From Euonymus europaeus (lineage: Eukaryota > Streptophyta > Magnoliopsida > Celastrales > Celastraceae), in NCBI GenBank assembly GCA_963580455.1, contig OY756961.1, forward strand, positions 5,871,001 to 5,935,000: DNA of 64,000 nt. Reading direction: 5' to 3'. Shown here piece by piece: positions 1 to 10,763 of the stretch (the stretch's first letter is position 1; every line of letters begins with the position of its first letter). A program made the translations under genes and the position numbers. A model generated the notes under the pieces. The model saw nothing but the letters and a program-made list of their open reading frames with translations, had not been told where the DNA came from and did no database searches.

Positions 1-1835
1 CTGTTGAGGAGAATCTAGACAACAATGACATTTAGACACTATGTAAACACCTGCTTTACTCAAGTTGTCATCAACAGGCAGTCTATTTTGTAAAGTTTTC
101 CAAAGAAATATGGATATTTTGATAGGAATCATATCATGCCAGATGAAACAATTTAAAGGCCAAGTACCATTTCTATTCCTTGAGATAGAGAAAGCCGATT
201 TAACTGAAAATTTTCCATTGGGAGTAGGCTTCCAAATCATTTGATCAGAAGAGTCTGAAAAAGTGATGTTCTCATTAAGAATTTTATGAACAACAAATTC
301 AGGCAATATTCTTCTAAGTTTTCCAACTTCCCAGTTATTGTTATGAATATAGAAGTCCAAATTTGTAGGCCAATTAGGATCAATGTAAATTAGGTTGGCA
401 ATGAGACCTTCTTCTAACCAAGAATCCATCCATATATTAATATGCCCTTTCCCAATAATGAATCTTATATGATTTTCCATTGTATTCCTAACCCTACAAA
501 GCCTTCTCCAGATTGGAGAGCCAGAGTTTGAAGCAATCAAAGGGTGAGAGTTTCTACAGTATTTTTGCTTTATAAATATGGACCAGATGGAATTTTGTTC
601 CCTAAACTTCCACCAAAGTTTGCAGTCCAAAGCCTGCACAAACTCAGAAAAATCTCTAATTCCAAGACCTCCTTCTTCATAAGGCCTTGAGATTTTCTTC
701 CACGCCACCCAATGGTATCTATTTCCAAAGTCAGATTTCCCCCAAAAAAAATTAGAACAAATTGAGATGAGACTCTGGATTACTTTCTTAGGGGGATCCA
801 AAACAGCAAACAAAAAAGTAGAAAAGGAAGATAAGACATGTTTGATAAGGACCAACTTTCCACCTGATGAAAGCATGGCAGAGCTCCTGTTACAGATTTG
901 AGATTTGAATTTATCAATGAGATTATCGAAGAGAACAATTCTTGATCTATTACAAGAGAGAGGACATCCCAAATAAGTAACTGGAAATTTCTTAACTCTA
1001 AAGCCAGTCAAGTTAGAAAGAAAATTAGCTCTAAAAGTGTTCATGTTTTTAGGAAGAAACAAACCACTTTTTTCCTTGTTTATTTTCTGACCAGAGCTAT
1101 ATTCATAAAGAGAAATAACTTTCAATAATCCTTTAATAGCTTTTTTGGATCCATTAGAAAATAGCAATATATCATCAGCATAGGAAAGGTGAGAAATGGG
1201 AGACATTTGCTTTCCTGTGTGATATGAAAAACTTGAGTTAGAAGCATGTAGGTGGTTAAGAGCTCTAGAGAAAGAATCCGCCATGATTATGAAGAGGGCT
1301 GGGGAGAGGGGATCCCCTTGTCTAAGCCCTCTCTTAGACTTAAAGAACCCAATAGGTTTACCATTAAAAATCACAGAGAACCAATTATTGGATATAACAT
1401 TCCAAACCAAGTCTATCCAAGCTTCACTAAACCCAAACCTTCTAAGAGTTTGTATGAGGAAGAGCCAAGAGACTCTATCAAAGGCCTTGGCCATATCCAA
1501 CTTTATCATAATGTTATTGCCTCTTATTTTCTTATTGAGATGGTAAGTGAGCTCTTGAGCAAGAAGAATATTATCAGCTATATCTCTATCATGAACAAAA
1601 GCACTTTGATTAGCAGAGATGATTTTAGGGAGTAAGGTCCCCAACCTTAAAGCCATAGTTTTAGTAAAAATTTTATTTAAAAAACTACATAGGCTTATAG
1701 GTCTTAAATCAGTAAATTTTTCTGGGTTTTGAGTTTTTGGGACTAAGGCAATCAAGGTGCTTGTACATGATCTAGACAGAGGGTGACCTGACCAAAAAGC
1801 TGTACAAGCAGAAAATAATACTATTACTATTTGAT
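1..1835 (-). mobile_element. LINE (non-LTR retrotransposon), reverse transcriptase region, continues beyond left edge
   Basis: Read on the minus strand, the interval is one open frame that runs off the window without a stop that I can see. Visible reverse-transcriptase landmarks are the QGDPLSP block near 1301-1325 and the catalytic YADD at about 1171-1182, followed by the thumb region and the start of a zf-RVT zinc-binding module (His/Cys cluster near 1-60). The frame fades near 1835, inside the sequence just before the RT palm, so the copy is 5'-truncated and lacks the endonuclease and ORF1. The left part (RNase H, 3' tail) lies outside the window. The family reverse-transcribes its own RNA at the nick site. 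The open frame suggests a fairly recent insertion. It is a different subfamily from the LINE at 6.9-9.4 kb, judging by its motifs. Confidence 0.88.
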
Positions 1836-2025
1836 AGACTATATTACTATTTTTCTTTGTCCTGATTATAACTCATTTCTTTATTAAAAATAATTAAAAA
1901 TGATTAATTTTTTAATTTATTTGATACCTCACAATTTTTCATATTCTTCATGCATATTCTTTTATTCTCAAAAAATTAAATCTTGCAAATAACATTAAAT
2001 TCTAGCAATAAAATTTTCTTGAGTG
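1836..2025. other. AT-rich spacer
   Basis: Short AT-rich stretch between the LINE fragment and the LTR-element relic. I see no coding or repeat structure in it. Confidence 0.5.
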
Positions 2026-3384
2026 ATTGTTGTACCACTGCAATCGTTCGATTTCAATTTGCAATAAAATATTTCCATGTTATCCGACTTTACTTTCAAA
2101 TATGTGGGAGACGATTTTAACTACAAACAATTTGGCACACCTAGTGGGACATTCTGTGGATTAGTTTATCAAATGTCCCCAAGAAAAGCAATGAATGCCA
2201 CCAATTGATGAAGAGTAATGAAGATGCCTCCGAAAATCAATGCTCGAATCATGTTGTTGGATGAATGCGTGTTTATATATCGCACTATGGTATGAGAACT
2301 CTTCTCTCTTGTTTTAAAGCATTCATTTCGTGGTGATGATGAATTTGAAAGAATGGCAGGAAATTGCAATAGGATGGTCAAAGAATTTTACAAATTTGTG
2401 ATGACCAAATATGAATGGTAATGGCCGAACATTCGACCACAAGTTCTCCAATTTTACAAAATTCATCAATTCCAGCAAGTCCACAAATGGTTCGATCTCA
2501 TGAACCATCATTATATACTTCATTCGAAAATTCTACCTTGAACCTTAAGGAAAAAGTGGTGGACATCTACAAAAGCGACATTTACCAAAACTCGATTGAA
2601 ATAGAAAAAATCAAATTCTCTCAACAAAGTGTCATAAAATTGCTTGAGGGATTTGCCAATTTTTTTTGCAATGTGGTGGTCCTTAATGATGGTATCATCA
2701 TGAATTGGTCAAAATTAGAATTGGGATTAGGTATTCTTGGTTGAATGATTTTTGTGGCCAAAATCAATGGCCAAATTTAAGCCAATTCATGGCCAAAAAA
2801 GAAGTCCAAGTTCTAATGGACATCATTGGGCGAAGCACACTTGCCATAATGATCCCAAAACTTTATTGCTTGTCTTAAAGTGGGCGAATTGTTGAAACAA
2901 TTTTATGTCTTAAGCGAAATGCCAAAAATGGCAATTAATTGAATGACTTTGAAAAAAATAAATTTCAAAGCCAAATCACCCAAATAAATCTATGCTAAAC
3001 TAGGATGACACTAAAGACTAGGCTACATGTTACACTAAGAAAGTGAGAAATTGCATTGCTCGTTGGAGTTTTCATGTGTGTGTCTTTTCTGATCTTATCT
3101 TCGTTTTACAGCTTTCAATAACTTCTTAATTTTGATAACTTTTCTTGGTGGTTGAATAACCTCCAATAACTACCCCTTATTTATTTTCACTTCTTCATGA
3201 AATCAACTTGTAACTACGTACTTTGAACTCTTGTCCAATTGTATTTTTATCGCTAACAATTACCCCGTTGCGTGATTTGGTTTTGGAGTATTTGATAACT
3301 TTCTCACCCTCTTTTAGACTTCGTCCTGAGAGGTTGTTGCATGTATCCTTGCAATCGTTTGATTTCAATTTGCAATAAAATAGT

Positions 3385-4355
3385 TGTTGGTTTTTAATTT
3401 AAGAAAAAAACTTAATTGACAATTGTGAGATATATTTAACCAATTGAATTTTGTGATAATTGGGTGATGTTGAGCAGTGATGTAAGTTACTCCAGTATGT
3501 GGAGTAAGTTACTTCGCAGGTATGTCATTTGGGTGATACAGAGCAGTTAAGTAAGTTACTCCGGTATGTGGAGTAAGTTACTTCATCTGCACGGGCTTAA
3601 AGATTTTAACGCGTGGGCTTTTAATTTTAATGAGATGCAGTGTTTTATTGTTAATGGACTGTCTTATATAGATAGGATAGGAAGTCTATTCATGTATGGA
3701 TAACCACATAAGAGTTATATTGAGAGTTAAACATGTAACTACCTTGGATTATCTTTGATTATTTCTATATTATCAAATTCCAGTAGTAGATGTGTGATTT
3801 ATCTCTTCGGGTGATAGAATGCTCAGAGTTCTGATGGGAGAAGAAGTCTCCGTTGTCAAGACAAACTGGACTCTTATATATATTCCATGCACGTTGGTTT
3901 CAAGTTTTTTACGGAAATTATCTTGGAGAGAAACTTGAGCGTGTATTGGGTTTTTGGAGAAGCAAATCACTTCTTATTTCATGTGTGATCTTGAGTGTTT
4001 AAATGAGTGATTTGTAGTGAGGATATTTGTATTGGTGATTATCATTTGAGAGTTTCTTATTTGTTAAGACTCTTGAGGGATTCGAGAGTGGACTCTACCT
4101 TGTTGAGGTTGAGTGAGGTTGAAGCAATACACTGAATGGGAGGGATGAACGATGTCTTTAGTTCAAAGATAGGGCTGTAACTCCTGATTCGTTTTAGTGA
4201 ATTGTTCCTCAAGGTTAGTCGCTCATAGACTCGAGGTTTTTCCCAGGTTGGGTTTCCTCGTTAAAATCGTGGTGTTTTGATTTGTTTTTATTTTCCGCAT
4301 TAAGTTTCCATATATTGTTGACTAACGATCTTGATGAGAAACACCAACCCTTACA
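3385..4355 (+). repeat. 5' LTR of the nested copia element
   Basis: 971 bp, TG...CA ends, immediately preceded by the TSD ATAGT and followed by a primer-binding site. The last 224 bp are duplicated at 4628-4851. Confidence 0.85.
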
Positions 4356-4627
4356 AGTGGTATCGGAGGAGGTGTCAACGATGTAATCTATATCAACGAA
4401 TCAAATACCACAATTTGATGGATCAAATTATTCATACTGGAAGGCACGCATGAGAGCTTATTTGAAATCTATTGATGAACGAGTTTGAATGTCTGTAGTA
4501 AAAGGGTATATTGAACCCGAGTCCATTGATAAAGAGGATAACGAAACTCTTAAATTTCTTGAAAAATGGACTAAAGGTGACCTTGAAAATGCAGGTTGGA
4601 ATAATAAGGCAATGAATGCTATATTTT

Positions 4628-4851
4628 CTGAATGGGAGGGATGAACGATGTCTTTAGTTCAAAGATAAGGCTGTTACTCCTGATTCGTTTTAGTGGATTG
4701 TTCCTCAAGGTTAGTCGCTCATAGACTCAAGGTTTTTCCCAGGTTGGGTTTCCTCGTTAAAATCGTGGTGTTTTGATTTGTTTTTATTTTCCGCATTAAG
4801 TTTCCATATATTGTTGACTAACGATCTTGGTGAGAAACACCAACCCTTACA
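4628..4851 (+). repeat. 3' LTR remnant of the nested copia element
   Basis: Matches the terminal 224 bp of the 5' LTR without indels and with five substitutions. It ends in TTACA and is followed by the TSD ATAGT. Its first ~750 bp and the whole pol region are missing. Confidence 0.85.
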
Positions 4852-5145
4852 ATAGTTCTATTTCGTCCAACTTTATTTTCAAATTTGCGGGAGACAATTT
4901 TATCTACAAACAGCTCTAGTGCTCACTACACTGTGCTAGCCTATTATTGTTATTGTCTTTGCTAATTTCATAACTATTATTATTGTTAGAACATGTTATG
5001 AAGTTATAATGTTAAATCCGATGGAGACACGTATTATAAATTTATAATAAATTAATTATTTTGATCTTATTTGTGATTTATAACATGTTATGATGCTTGT
5101 TTAAGTTTTTAAGCAATGAAAAATAGATTTGTGTGATTCTTTTTT

Positions 5146-5335
5146 ATTGGCCGATAATGTCGGGCCAATAATATTATCAACCCGACAATGTCGGGCCATT
5201 AATAATTACCAACCCGACAATATCAAGCCGCTAGTAATTATCAACCTAACAATGTCGGGCCGATAATGATTGATAATATTTGACAATATCAATTAGTCAG
5301 GTCGAGCCGATAACGGTTCGACCCGACCTGACCCA
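5146..5335. repeat. Degenerate tandem repeat with CCCGACAATGTCGGGCC palindrome
   Basis: Four to five copies of a ~36-40 bp unit built around AACCCGACAATGTCGGGCC, each half-palindromic (GACATTGTC-like core), separated by AT-rich TAATAATTATC spacers. Copies diverge towards the right end. No open frame. It may be the subterminal region of a DNA transposon, but no terminal repeat was found. Confidence 0.6.
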
Positions 5336-5956
5336 GTCCTAACTCTAAGTTTGAAGTGTGAGATGTGAAGTTAGGTTGAAGTTCGAAAGTATTCAATGAC
5401 TTGGTTGAAATAATTTTCACCTAGAATTAATGTGATATGATTGAAGAGAGAGCTTAACTTTCAAAATAGTAACTTAAAAAATACTACCACCATTGATTAC
5501 CAACCAAGTAGAACGCAAATATCATGAAATAGTGCAAAGTAAAATCAAAATCATCACGCTCTCTCAGAATAATATTAATTACTAGTTCGAAAGATCATGA
5601 ATTCCATTTGTTAATGGAAACAATAGTTTTATAATCACGTATTGAATTATGGCCTAAATTATTCTATTATCAAGTGAGAAATTTCTACATACGTTAGTCT
5701 AATAGTTCGAATTTAAATCTATAATAAACATTCAAAAGATAAATTTGTATGATATCGTTATTCCCTTTTTTTTAAAAAAAAAATTGTTCTCTTGGAAGGA
5801 TTTAATTTACCATTTTTTTAATCCATTAATTTGTGGAAAACAAATAAAAAAATGAGAAATTTATACAGGAGGACAAACTAGAACTTTTATATTTCAACAA
5901 TGACAAGGTGGCAAAAATATTACAAAATATGACAAAATATCTTACTGACCAAAATA

Positions 5957-6072
5957 CTCTTATATTCAATATTGATGTTCTAACCAGACCATCCCTTCTC
6001 TAGATTGAGAGGAGCTCTTATATTCAATATTGATGTTCTAACCAGACCATCCCTAGATTGAGAGGAGCCTAG
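5957..6072. repeat. 58 bp tandem duplication
   Basis: CTCTTATATTCAATATTGAT... to ...GATTGAGAGGAG occurs twice head to tail (5957-6014 and 6015-6068), with a 4 bp difference in the CCCTTCTCTAG/CCCTAG segment. Confidence 0.85.
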
Positions 6073-6340
6073 CCTTGCCATCTGGTTTTCTTATCAATAA
6101 TAATCCAAATTTAACAGTGCTAAAGTAACATAAATAATATAAAGTCGTGTCTTCCTCATAGGTGAATTAAATAGCATGGTACTGTGCTTGTGCTTGATTT
6201 TTCTTCAGTTTTATATATTTTTTGTGAGTTTCCATTGCCAACCGTCTCACATCATCATGCCCTACTGAATTTATTTATTTTGAGAAGATGTGTAGCTGAT
6301 TGATTTATCACATTTTCAGGGTTTGCCATCTTCAACCTCG

Positions 6341-6565
6341 GAAGGAAAATGATTCGTTAAATACTAATAGACTCGTGTATCGAATTTTCATATTGTAACC
6401 TAAATAATAAGTGTAACCCTATGAGAAATGGATTCGCTAAACCCTAACGAACTTGTGTATGTGATTTTCATGTTGTAACCTAAATAATAAATGTTAAATC
6501 ATAAGGGAAACAAATTCTCTAAACTCTAACGGATTTGTGTATCAAATTTCCATTAGTAAATTAGG
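6341..6565. repeat. Three-copy tandem repeat, ~81 bp unit
   Basis: Units start near 6341, 6423 and 6504. Each contains GATTCGNTAAACCCTAACG, TTTTCATNTTGTAACC and TAAATAATAA. The last unit is the most diverged. Non-coding. Confidence 0.75.
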
Positions 6566-6940
6566 TTATCAGATTTCCTTGAGAAAATATTATGTGTACT
6601 TAATTTTTATTTTAAACCCTAATTAAATCTGATTTTATTCGCTTGCTTAATAGATATAATCAAAGTTAATTTAGTCGCTATAAAAAATAAAATTAATTAT
6701 GTCTTTTTTAAAATATTGATTGTCCTTTTTATGTTATGTTTTGAACTTATTGGATTTATTGGAATAAAACTTATATTAGTCTACTTATTGAAATAAAACT
6801 TTTAAAGGAGAGACATATTCCTAATTTTGCTTAAAAAATTATTTATTATTGGAAATTATCGGAAAAAGGAAAACAATACGTGGCAGTTTATTAGCCTCAA
6901 ATCGAATTCACTTCTCTTGGCCCCCACCGAAGAATGGGTA

Positions 6941-9387
6941 GGTGCATTACATGAAGGGTCTTAGGAATAGGCGGGAGGGATATATGGCCCTCAAGCTTGA
7001 TATTTCTAAAGCCTACGACAGAGTTGAATGGCATTTTCTATCTTCTATGATGTCACTTATGGGATTTGCCCCTCAATGGATCCATCTTGTTATGAGATGT
7101 GTCTCTTCAGTATCCTTCTCAGTGATCCTCAATGGTGCCTCCCATGGACACATAAAGCCAACCAGAGGGCTAAGACAAGGGGATCCACTGTCGCCCTTCT
7201 TATTTCTCTTTTGTGCAGAAGGTTTCTCCTATCTAGTTCGGCAAGCTTTAGTGAGGCAATCCATCCATGGAATTCGAGTTTGTCGAGGGGCTCCCACTAT
7301 ATCACATTTATTATTTGCTGACGACAGTCTCCTATTTTGTAAGGCAAATGGAATGGAAGCCAATGCAATTCTTCAAATCCTTCACACATATGAAGAAATA
7401 TCGGGCCAAAGTGTGAATCTGGAGAAATCTTCCATCCATTTTAGTAGCAATATTTCTACTGCCTCCCAAGCATCCCTTCGAGCAATTTTAGGTATGGCTG
7501 GGTTTCCTATGGATGCTAAGTATCTAGGCCTTCCCGCTCTCGTTATGCGATCAAGGAGGTCCATGTTTAGCTATATCAAGGAGCGGGTCTGGCAGAAAGT
7601 TTCTGGGTGGAAAGAAAAATATTTATCTCAGGCGGGAAGAGGGGTACTTCTCAAATCTGTGGTCCAGGCAATTCCATGCTACGCGATGAGCATATATAAA
7701 TTCCCGGACACTTTTTGTGATGATCTAAATTGCTTGGCTCGAAACTTTTTATGGGGCAACCAAACTCCAGATCGCAAATTGTCATGGGTGGGATGGAACA
7801 AGGTACGTAACCACCGTTGCCAAGGAGGATTGGGATTAAGAGATATGAAAGCTTTCAATTTAGCTCTCCTTGCCAAACAAGGTTGGAGACTTATACAAGA
7901 TCAAGACTCCTTATGCAGCAGAGTTCTAAAAGCAAAGTACTACCCAAATAGCAGTTTTCTTGATGCCCAACGTGGTCATAACCCTTCCTATGTGTGGTCA
8001 TCTATTCTAGCCGGAAGAAACATCCTCAAGAATGGCTTATGTTGGAGGGTGGGGAATGGTTTATCTGTATCGGTTTGGAATGATAAGTGGATACCAAACC
8101 GGGTTGATGGCAGGATTGAAACCCCAATGGGGCTCAATAGCCCATCTTTAAAGGTCGCTGAGCTTATTGATCAGACTGTGCATTGGTGGAATAAGGAGAA
8201 AATTGAAGATATCTTCTCTCCGAGTGATGTCTCAGCCATAATTAGTATACCACTTCAGGGCCTTCGACACCAAGACTCCCTGATGTGGACTAAGGGCATT
8301 CATGGTTTCTTTTCTGTCAAATCAGCTTACTGGCTGGCTAAACAAACATACCCCAGGACCCTAGAGTCAACTCCCAGGGGGTGGCAATCCCTTTGGAAAC
8401 TTCAAGTTCCTAACAAGGTTAAATATTTTCTATGGAGACTAGGTCATGATGGAGTGGCCACAAGGGAGAACTTAGTGAGAAGAGGTATGCCTATTGACAG
8501 CACATGTCCTCTATGTGGTATGGAGGAAGAAACCAGTTTGCACCTCTTTCGTGATTGTTGTGCTACTGCTGAATTATGGAGTAAATGTGACTTTGCATCT
8601 ATGCCTTTATCTCTTCCTATGACATCCATGAAATCTTGGGTGTTTGCTATGCTTGATATTCTCGAACCTAATGACATGGCCAAAGTCTCTGGTATTCTAT
8701 ACAATATATGGTTAGCAAGGAATAATCTCATCTTTCGAAATAGCCACTGGCAGCCCATGCAAATTATAATTTGTGCCTCAAAGCTTCATAATGACTTCAT
8801 AGAGTGTTGCAATTTCAAAACTCGTATTTTGCCTCAGCAGGACCGTACCCGAGCATGGTCAGCTCCACAGAGAGGATGGTTCAAAGTCAATGTCGATGGA
8901 TCGTGGAATGCTCACGACTCTACAGCGGGGATTGGATTTATTATTCGTGATGAAAAAGGTATAATTAAACTCTCGGGTTTCAAACGGGTTCCTTTTGCTG
9001 GAGGTGCTGTCATGAGTGAAGCATTAGCTTTCATGTTTGGTGCTTCTATGGCCGTTGCACATAACTTTATGCCTTTTGAGTTGGAAGGAGACGCTGCTAT
9101 TATTGTTTCGGGCCTAAAAGATGTGCAGCTGTCGCGATCCCCCTTGGGGCATATCCTAGAAGATTTGAAGGAAATTCTATCTAAATTCCCTCACTGCATC
9201 AATTTTATTCCACGTGAGCTCAATCGCATAGCTGATGCTCTTGCATCACTGGGTAGGTTAGCTCCAACAAACTCTGAATGTATTATGCTAAATGCTGTCC
9301 CTGAGACTTTAAGTTCTCTTTATGTCTCAGATTGTAACTTTAACAACTCTTAATGAAGTAAGTTTTCCTTTAAAAAAAAAAAAAAAA
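6941..9387 (+). mobile_element. 5'-truncated LINE with intact RT-zf-RNase H frame and poly(A) tail
   Basis: The element begins inside the RT palm (just before the HYMK...EGYMALKLDISKAYDRVEW region) and ends with a poly(A) run at 9373-9387. The flanks, ...CCACCGAAGAATGGGTA on the left and ATATCAACCCTACC... on the right, both match the uninterrupted paralogous sequence at about 14282-14400, which locates the insertion in the dehydrin-gene duplication. ORF1, endonuclease and the RT fingers are missing. No clean target-site duplication was found. Confidence 0.9.
6951..9353 (+). CDS. LINE polyprotein fragment: reverse transcriptase (palm/thumb), zf-RVT, RNase H
   Basis: An 800-codon frame with no internal stop. 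RT landmarks are QGDPLSPF at about 7177-7200 and the catalytic FADD at about 7313-7324. A zinc-binding reverse-transcriptase region (CPLCGMEEETSLHLFRDC) lies near 8505-8560. A plant-type RNase H domain starts at WFKVNVDGSW (about 8878) and carries the acidic residues D, E and D plus the C-terminal HREL...ADALA-like block (about 9210-9245). The frame is open a few codons upstream of the first ATG at 6951, consistent with a 5'-truncated copy rather than a true start. In a full LINE this protein primes cDNA synthesis at a nicked site. Here the N-terminal half of RT and the endonuclease are missing, so it should be inactive. The unbroken frame implies recent insertion. Confidence 0.88.
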   Translation: MKGLRNRREGYMALKLDISKAYDRVEWHFLSSMMSLMGFAPQWIHLVMRCVSSVSFSVILNGASHGHIKPTRGLRQGDPLSPFLFLFCAEGFSYLVRQALVRQSIHGIRVCRGAPTISHLLFADDSLLFCKANGMEANAILQILHTYEEISGQSVNLEKSSIHFSSNISTASQASLRAILGMAGFPMDAKYLGLPALVMRSRRSMFSYIKERVWQKVSGWKEKYLSQAGRGVLLKSVVQAIPCYAMSIYKFPDTFCDDLNCLARNFLWGNQTPDRKLSWVGWNKVRNHRCQGGLGLRDMKAFNLALLAKQGWRLIQDQDSLCSRVLKAKYYPNSSFLDAQRGHNPSYVWSSILAGRNILKNGLCWRVGNGLSVSVWNDKWIPNRVDGRIETPMGLNSPSLKVAELIDQTVHWWNKEKIEDIFSPSDVSAIISIPLQGLRHQDSLMWTKGIHGFFSVKSAYWLAKQTYPRTLESTPRGWQSLWKLQVPNKVKYFLWRLGHDGVATRENLVRRGMPIDSTCPLCGMEEETSLHLFRDCCATAELWSKCDFASMPLSLPMTSMKSWVFAMLDILEPNDMAKVSGILYNIWLARNNLIFRNSHWQPMQIIICASKLHNDFIECCNFKTRILPQQDRTRAWSAPQRGWFKVNVDGSWNAHDSTAGIGFIIRDEKGIIKLSGFKRVPFAGGAVMSEALAFMFGASMAVAHNFMPFELEGDAAIIVSGLKDVQLSRSPLGHILEDLKEILSKFPHCINFIPRELNRIADALASLGRLAPTNSECIMLNAVPETLSSLYVSDCNFNNS

Positions 9388-10340
9388 TATCAACCCTACC
9401 TACGACCGCTTGAATTGATGAACCCCTGCAGCCCCAACACGTAAATCGACCTGGTAAGCTATCTTGCCGCCAACCTTACCAAAGCAAAATCGGCATGTTC
9501 TCTCAACCACTCATACTTACAGTATTTGCAAGGCGTCATCGTAGGATGCCGGCGAGCGGTCCTCCGGTGAGACGGCAATCGAGAGAGACAACGACCGCAG
9601 AGAGTTGTAACTTGTAACGACATACATATATGTTTGAGACAAATATCATGACATTTCAGTATGTAAGTTGTAGCTGGAGACGTATGACGAAACCCTCTGT
9701 CCTCCTCCATTAGTAGAATTCAAAGTGGTGGTGCATTTGTGGAGGAGGAAGATTCCAGTGCATGGCGAGGCAACAATATTCCAGCCCAAGCCATTCGATT
9801 CTCTGATTGTCTCGCCTTTCGAGATTGCCAGAATGGTCTGGCTAAGATCAGGTGCGCGCGGTTGATCTCACTGGGAGTCTGGTTGCTTTACGTGTGATTG
9901 TGCCATCAGGATGGCGTGTTATACTTGTAAGTCCAGGTGATCATAAAGATCGTCTATAGAAAGCGTTTGATCATGTGTTGTGCAGAGCATTGTCTGTGGG
10001 ATTTTGGGAAGATGAAGAACCATATATACATACATACATATATATATATATATATTAATTGTAGTTTTTGTGTTGTGTTTGTTATTATGATTCATATTTG
10101 AATTGTGTAAAAATTGTTTAAAAAAAATCCAATTGTTCTATTATAAACAACAATAATTACATACACACAAATAAAAACAGTACTTAACTATATATATAAC
10201 CCTTATTTTACATTCACTCCTTAATATAACACAAACTCACCCGTATTCGGAAGAAAAAAAAACTGAAACAGCAAGAGACATAAAGAAGATAAAAGTTGAC
10301 ACACCAGTAACACAAATGAAGCCTTTAATATTGAGCCATT
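9388..10340. other. Dehydrin A downstream flank (duplicated spacer)
   Basis: 9400-9720 matches 14370-14820 in patches (CCTGCAGCC..ACACGTAAA, TCATGACATTTCAGTA). 10130-10320 matches the 3' flanks of dehydrins B (14985-15160) and C (16960-17190) through the conserved AACAACAATTAC, AACCCTTATT and AACACAAACTCAC blocks. The part nearest gene A probably holds its 3' UTR and polyadenylation signals. A (TA)n run lies near 10040-10058. No other gene is visible. Confidence 0.6.
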
Positions 10341-10343
10341 TTA

Positions 10344-10763
10344 TTATATATGGTTCACAAACCCTCCGTTGTGCTGCCCATGAGCGTGATGTTGTTGTAC
10401 TGGTTTGGGCTCACCATGGATCTTGTCCTTAACCTGGTCCACAATCCCTCCCTTGTGCTGCTGCTGCAGGTTTCCCCTGTGCTGCTCACCATGATGATGT
10501 ACTGGTTTGGGCTTACCATGGATCTTGTTCATGACCTGGTTCACAAACCCTCCCTTTTGCTGCCCAACATGATGTTGTTGTACTGGTTTGGGCTTACCAT
10601 GGATCATGTTCTTCATCTGGTTCACAAACCCTCCCTTATGCTGCTGTCCCCTGTGCTGCTGACCATAATGTTGTTCTGGATTGTGCTCCACAAAGTGTTG
10701 TTCATGCTTGTGCTGCTCCTTCTTGTTGAGGGTCTGGCTAATCTTGTTAATGATTCCTGCCAT
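10344..10763 (-). CDS. Dehydrin A: histidine/glutamine-rich, multi-K-segment HIRD11-like protein lacking the S-segment
   Basis: 139 residues, single exon. The N-terminus MAGIINKISQTLNKK matches the hallmark start of HIRD11-type KS dehydrins. Four K-segment-like modules follow: three full (GGFVNQMKNMIHGKPKP, GGFVNQVMNKIHGKPKP, GGIVDQVKDKIHGEPKP) and a fourth cut short by a stop after GGFVNHI. Linkers are rich in His and Gln (about 22 His by eye). Family knowledge: these small intrinsically disordered proteins accumulate under drought, cold or ABA; K-segments form amphipathic helices on membranes and proteins, and His clusters bind metals. The C-terminal acidic/Ser tail seen in paralogues B and C is absent. 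The start is fixed by alignment with B and C. A TATA box lies 75 bp upstream. It could be a functional specialised copy or a truncated one. Confidence 0.85.
   Translation of the reverse strand: MAGIINKISQTLNKKEQHKHEQHFVEHNPEQHYGQQHRGQQHKGGFVNQMKNMIHGKPKPVQQHHVGQQKGGFVNQVMNKIHGKPKPVHHHGEQHRGNLQQQHKGGIVDQVKDKIHGEPKPVQQHHAHGQHNGGFVNHI

Larger units (their letters stand above)
3385..4851 (+). mobile_element. Internally deleted Ty1/copia-type element nested in the older LTR relic
   Basis: A 5' LTR runs 3385-4355, starting TGTTGG and ending CCAACCCTTACA. It is followed by a Met-tRNA-type primer site (TGGTATCGGAGG, 4358 on) and a short gag remnant (4380-4627) encoding a copia N-terminus (FDGSNYSYWKARMRAYLKS) with an internal TGA. 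At 4628 the element jumps directly into the last 224 bp of a second LTR, matching 4132-4355 base for base in length with five mismatches by eye. The target-site duplication ATAGT is perfect at 3380-3384 and 4852-4856. The whole pol region is gone, so the copy is non-autonomous. The deletion joins at a short shared stretch of gag and LTR sequence. Confidence 0.85.
2015..4912 (+). mobile_element. Degenerate LTR retrotransposon relic (Gypsy-like), interrupted by a nested copia element
   Basis: A block at about 2030-2131 (contains TTTCAATTTGCAATAAAAT, then GTGGGAGACGATTTTAACTA) recurs at about 3334-3384 and continues at 4857-4912 after the nested insertion, so the two blocks look like the 3' ends of two LTRs. 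Just after the left one, TTTGGCACACCTAGTGGGAC (about 2132-2151) resembles the primer-binding/leader motif common in plant Gypsy elements. The interior (2150-3320) has only short broken frames; a 109-codon frame at 2415-2744 resembles nothing I recognise and may be a gag remnant. No protease, RT or integrase remains. Outer LTR starts were not located. Confidence 0.5.
5336..6940. repeat. Left copy of the segmental duplication shared with 11.8-14.35 kb
   Basis: Several collinear blocks match the second unit. 5345-5425 matches 11797-11880; 5470-5520 (AAATACTACCACCATTGATTACC) matches 11895-11908 plus 12430-12470; 5570-5640 matches 13830-13890; 5790-5835 matches 14030-14070; and 6880-6938 (ACGTGGCAGTTTATTAGCCTCAA) matches 14282-14345. 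The order is preserved, and the gaps correspond to insertions in one copy or the other. No gene is visible in this stretch. Confidence 0.75.

Noticed and set aside
1252..1635. Plus-strand 127-codon frame
   Set aside because: It lies opposite the LINE RT frame and has no recognisable features.
6341..6565. CRISPR-like direct repeats
   Set aside because: The repeats are contiguous and decaying, with no spacers or cas genes. This is plant nuclear DNA.
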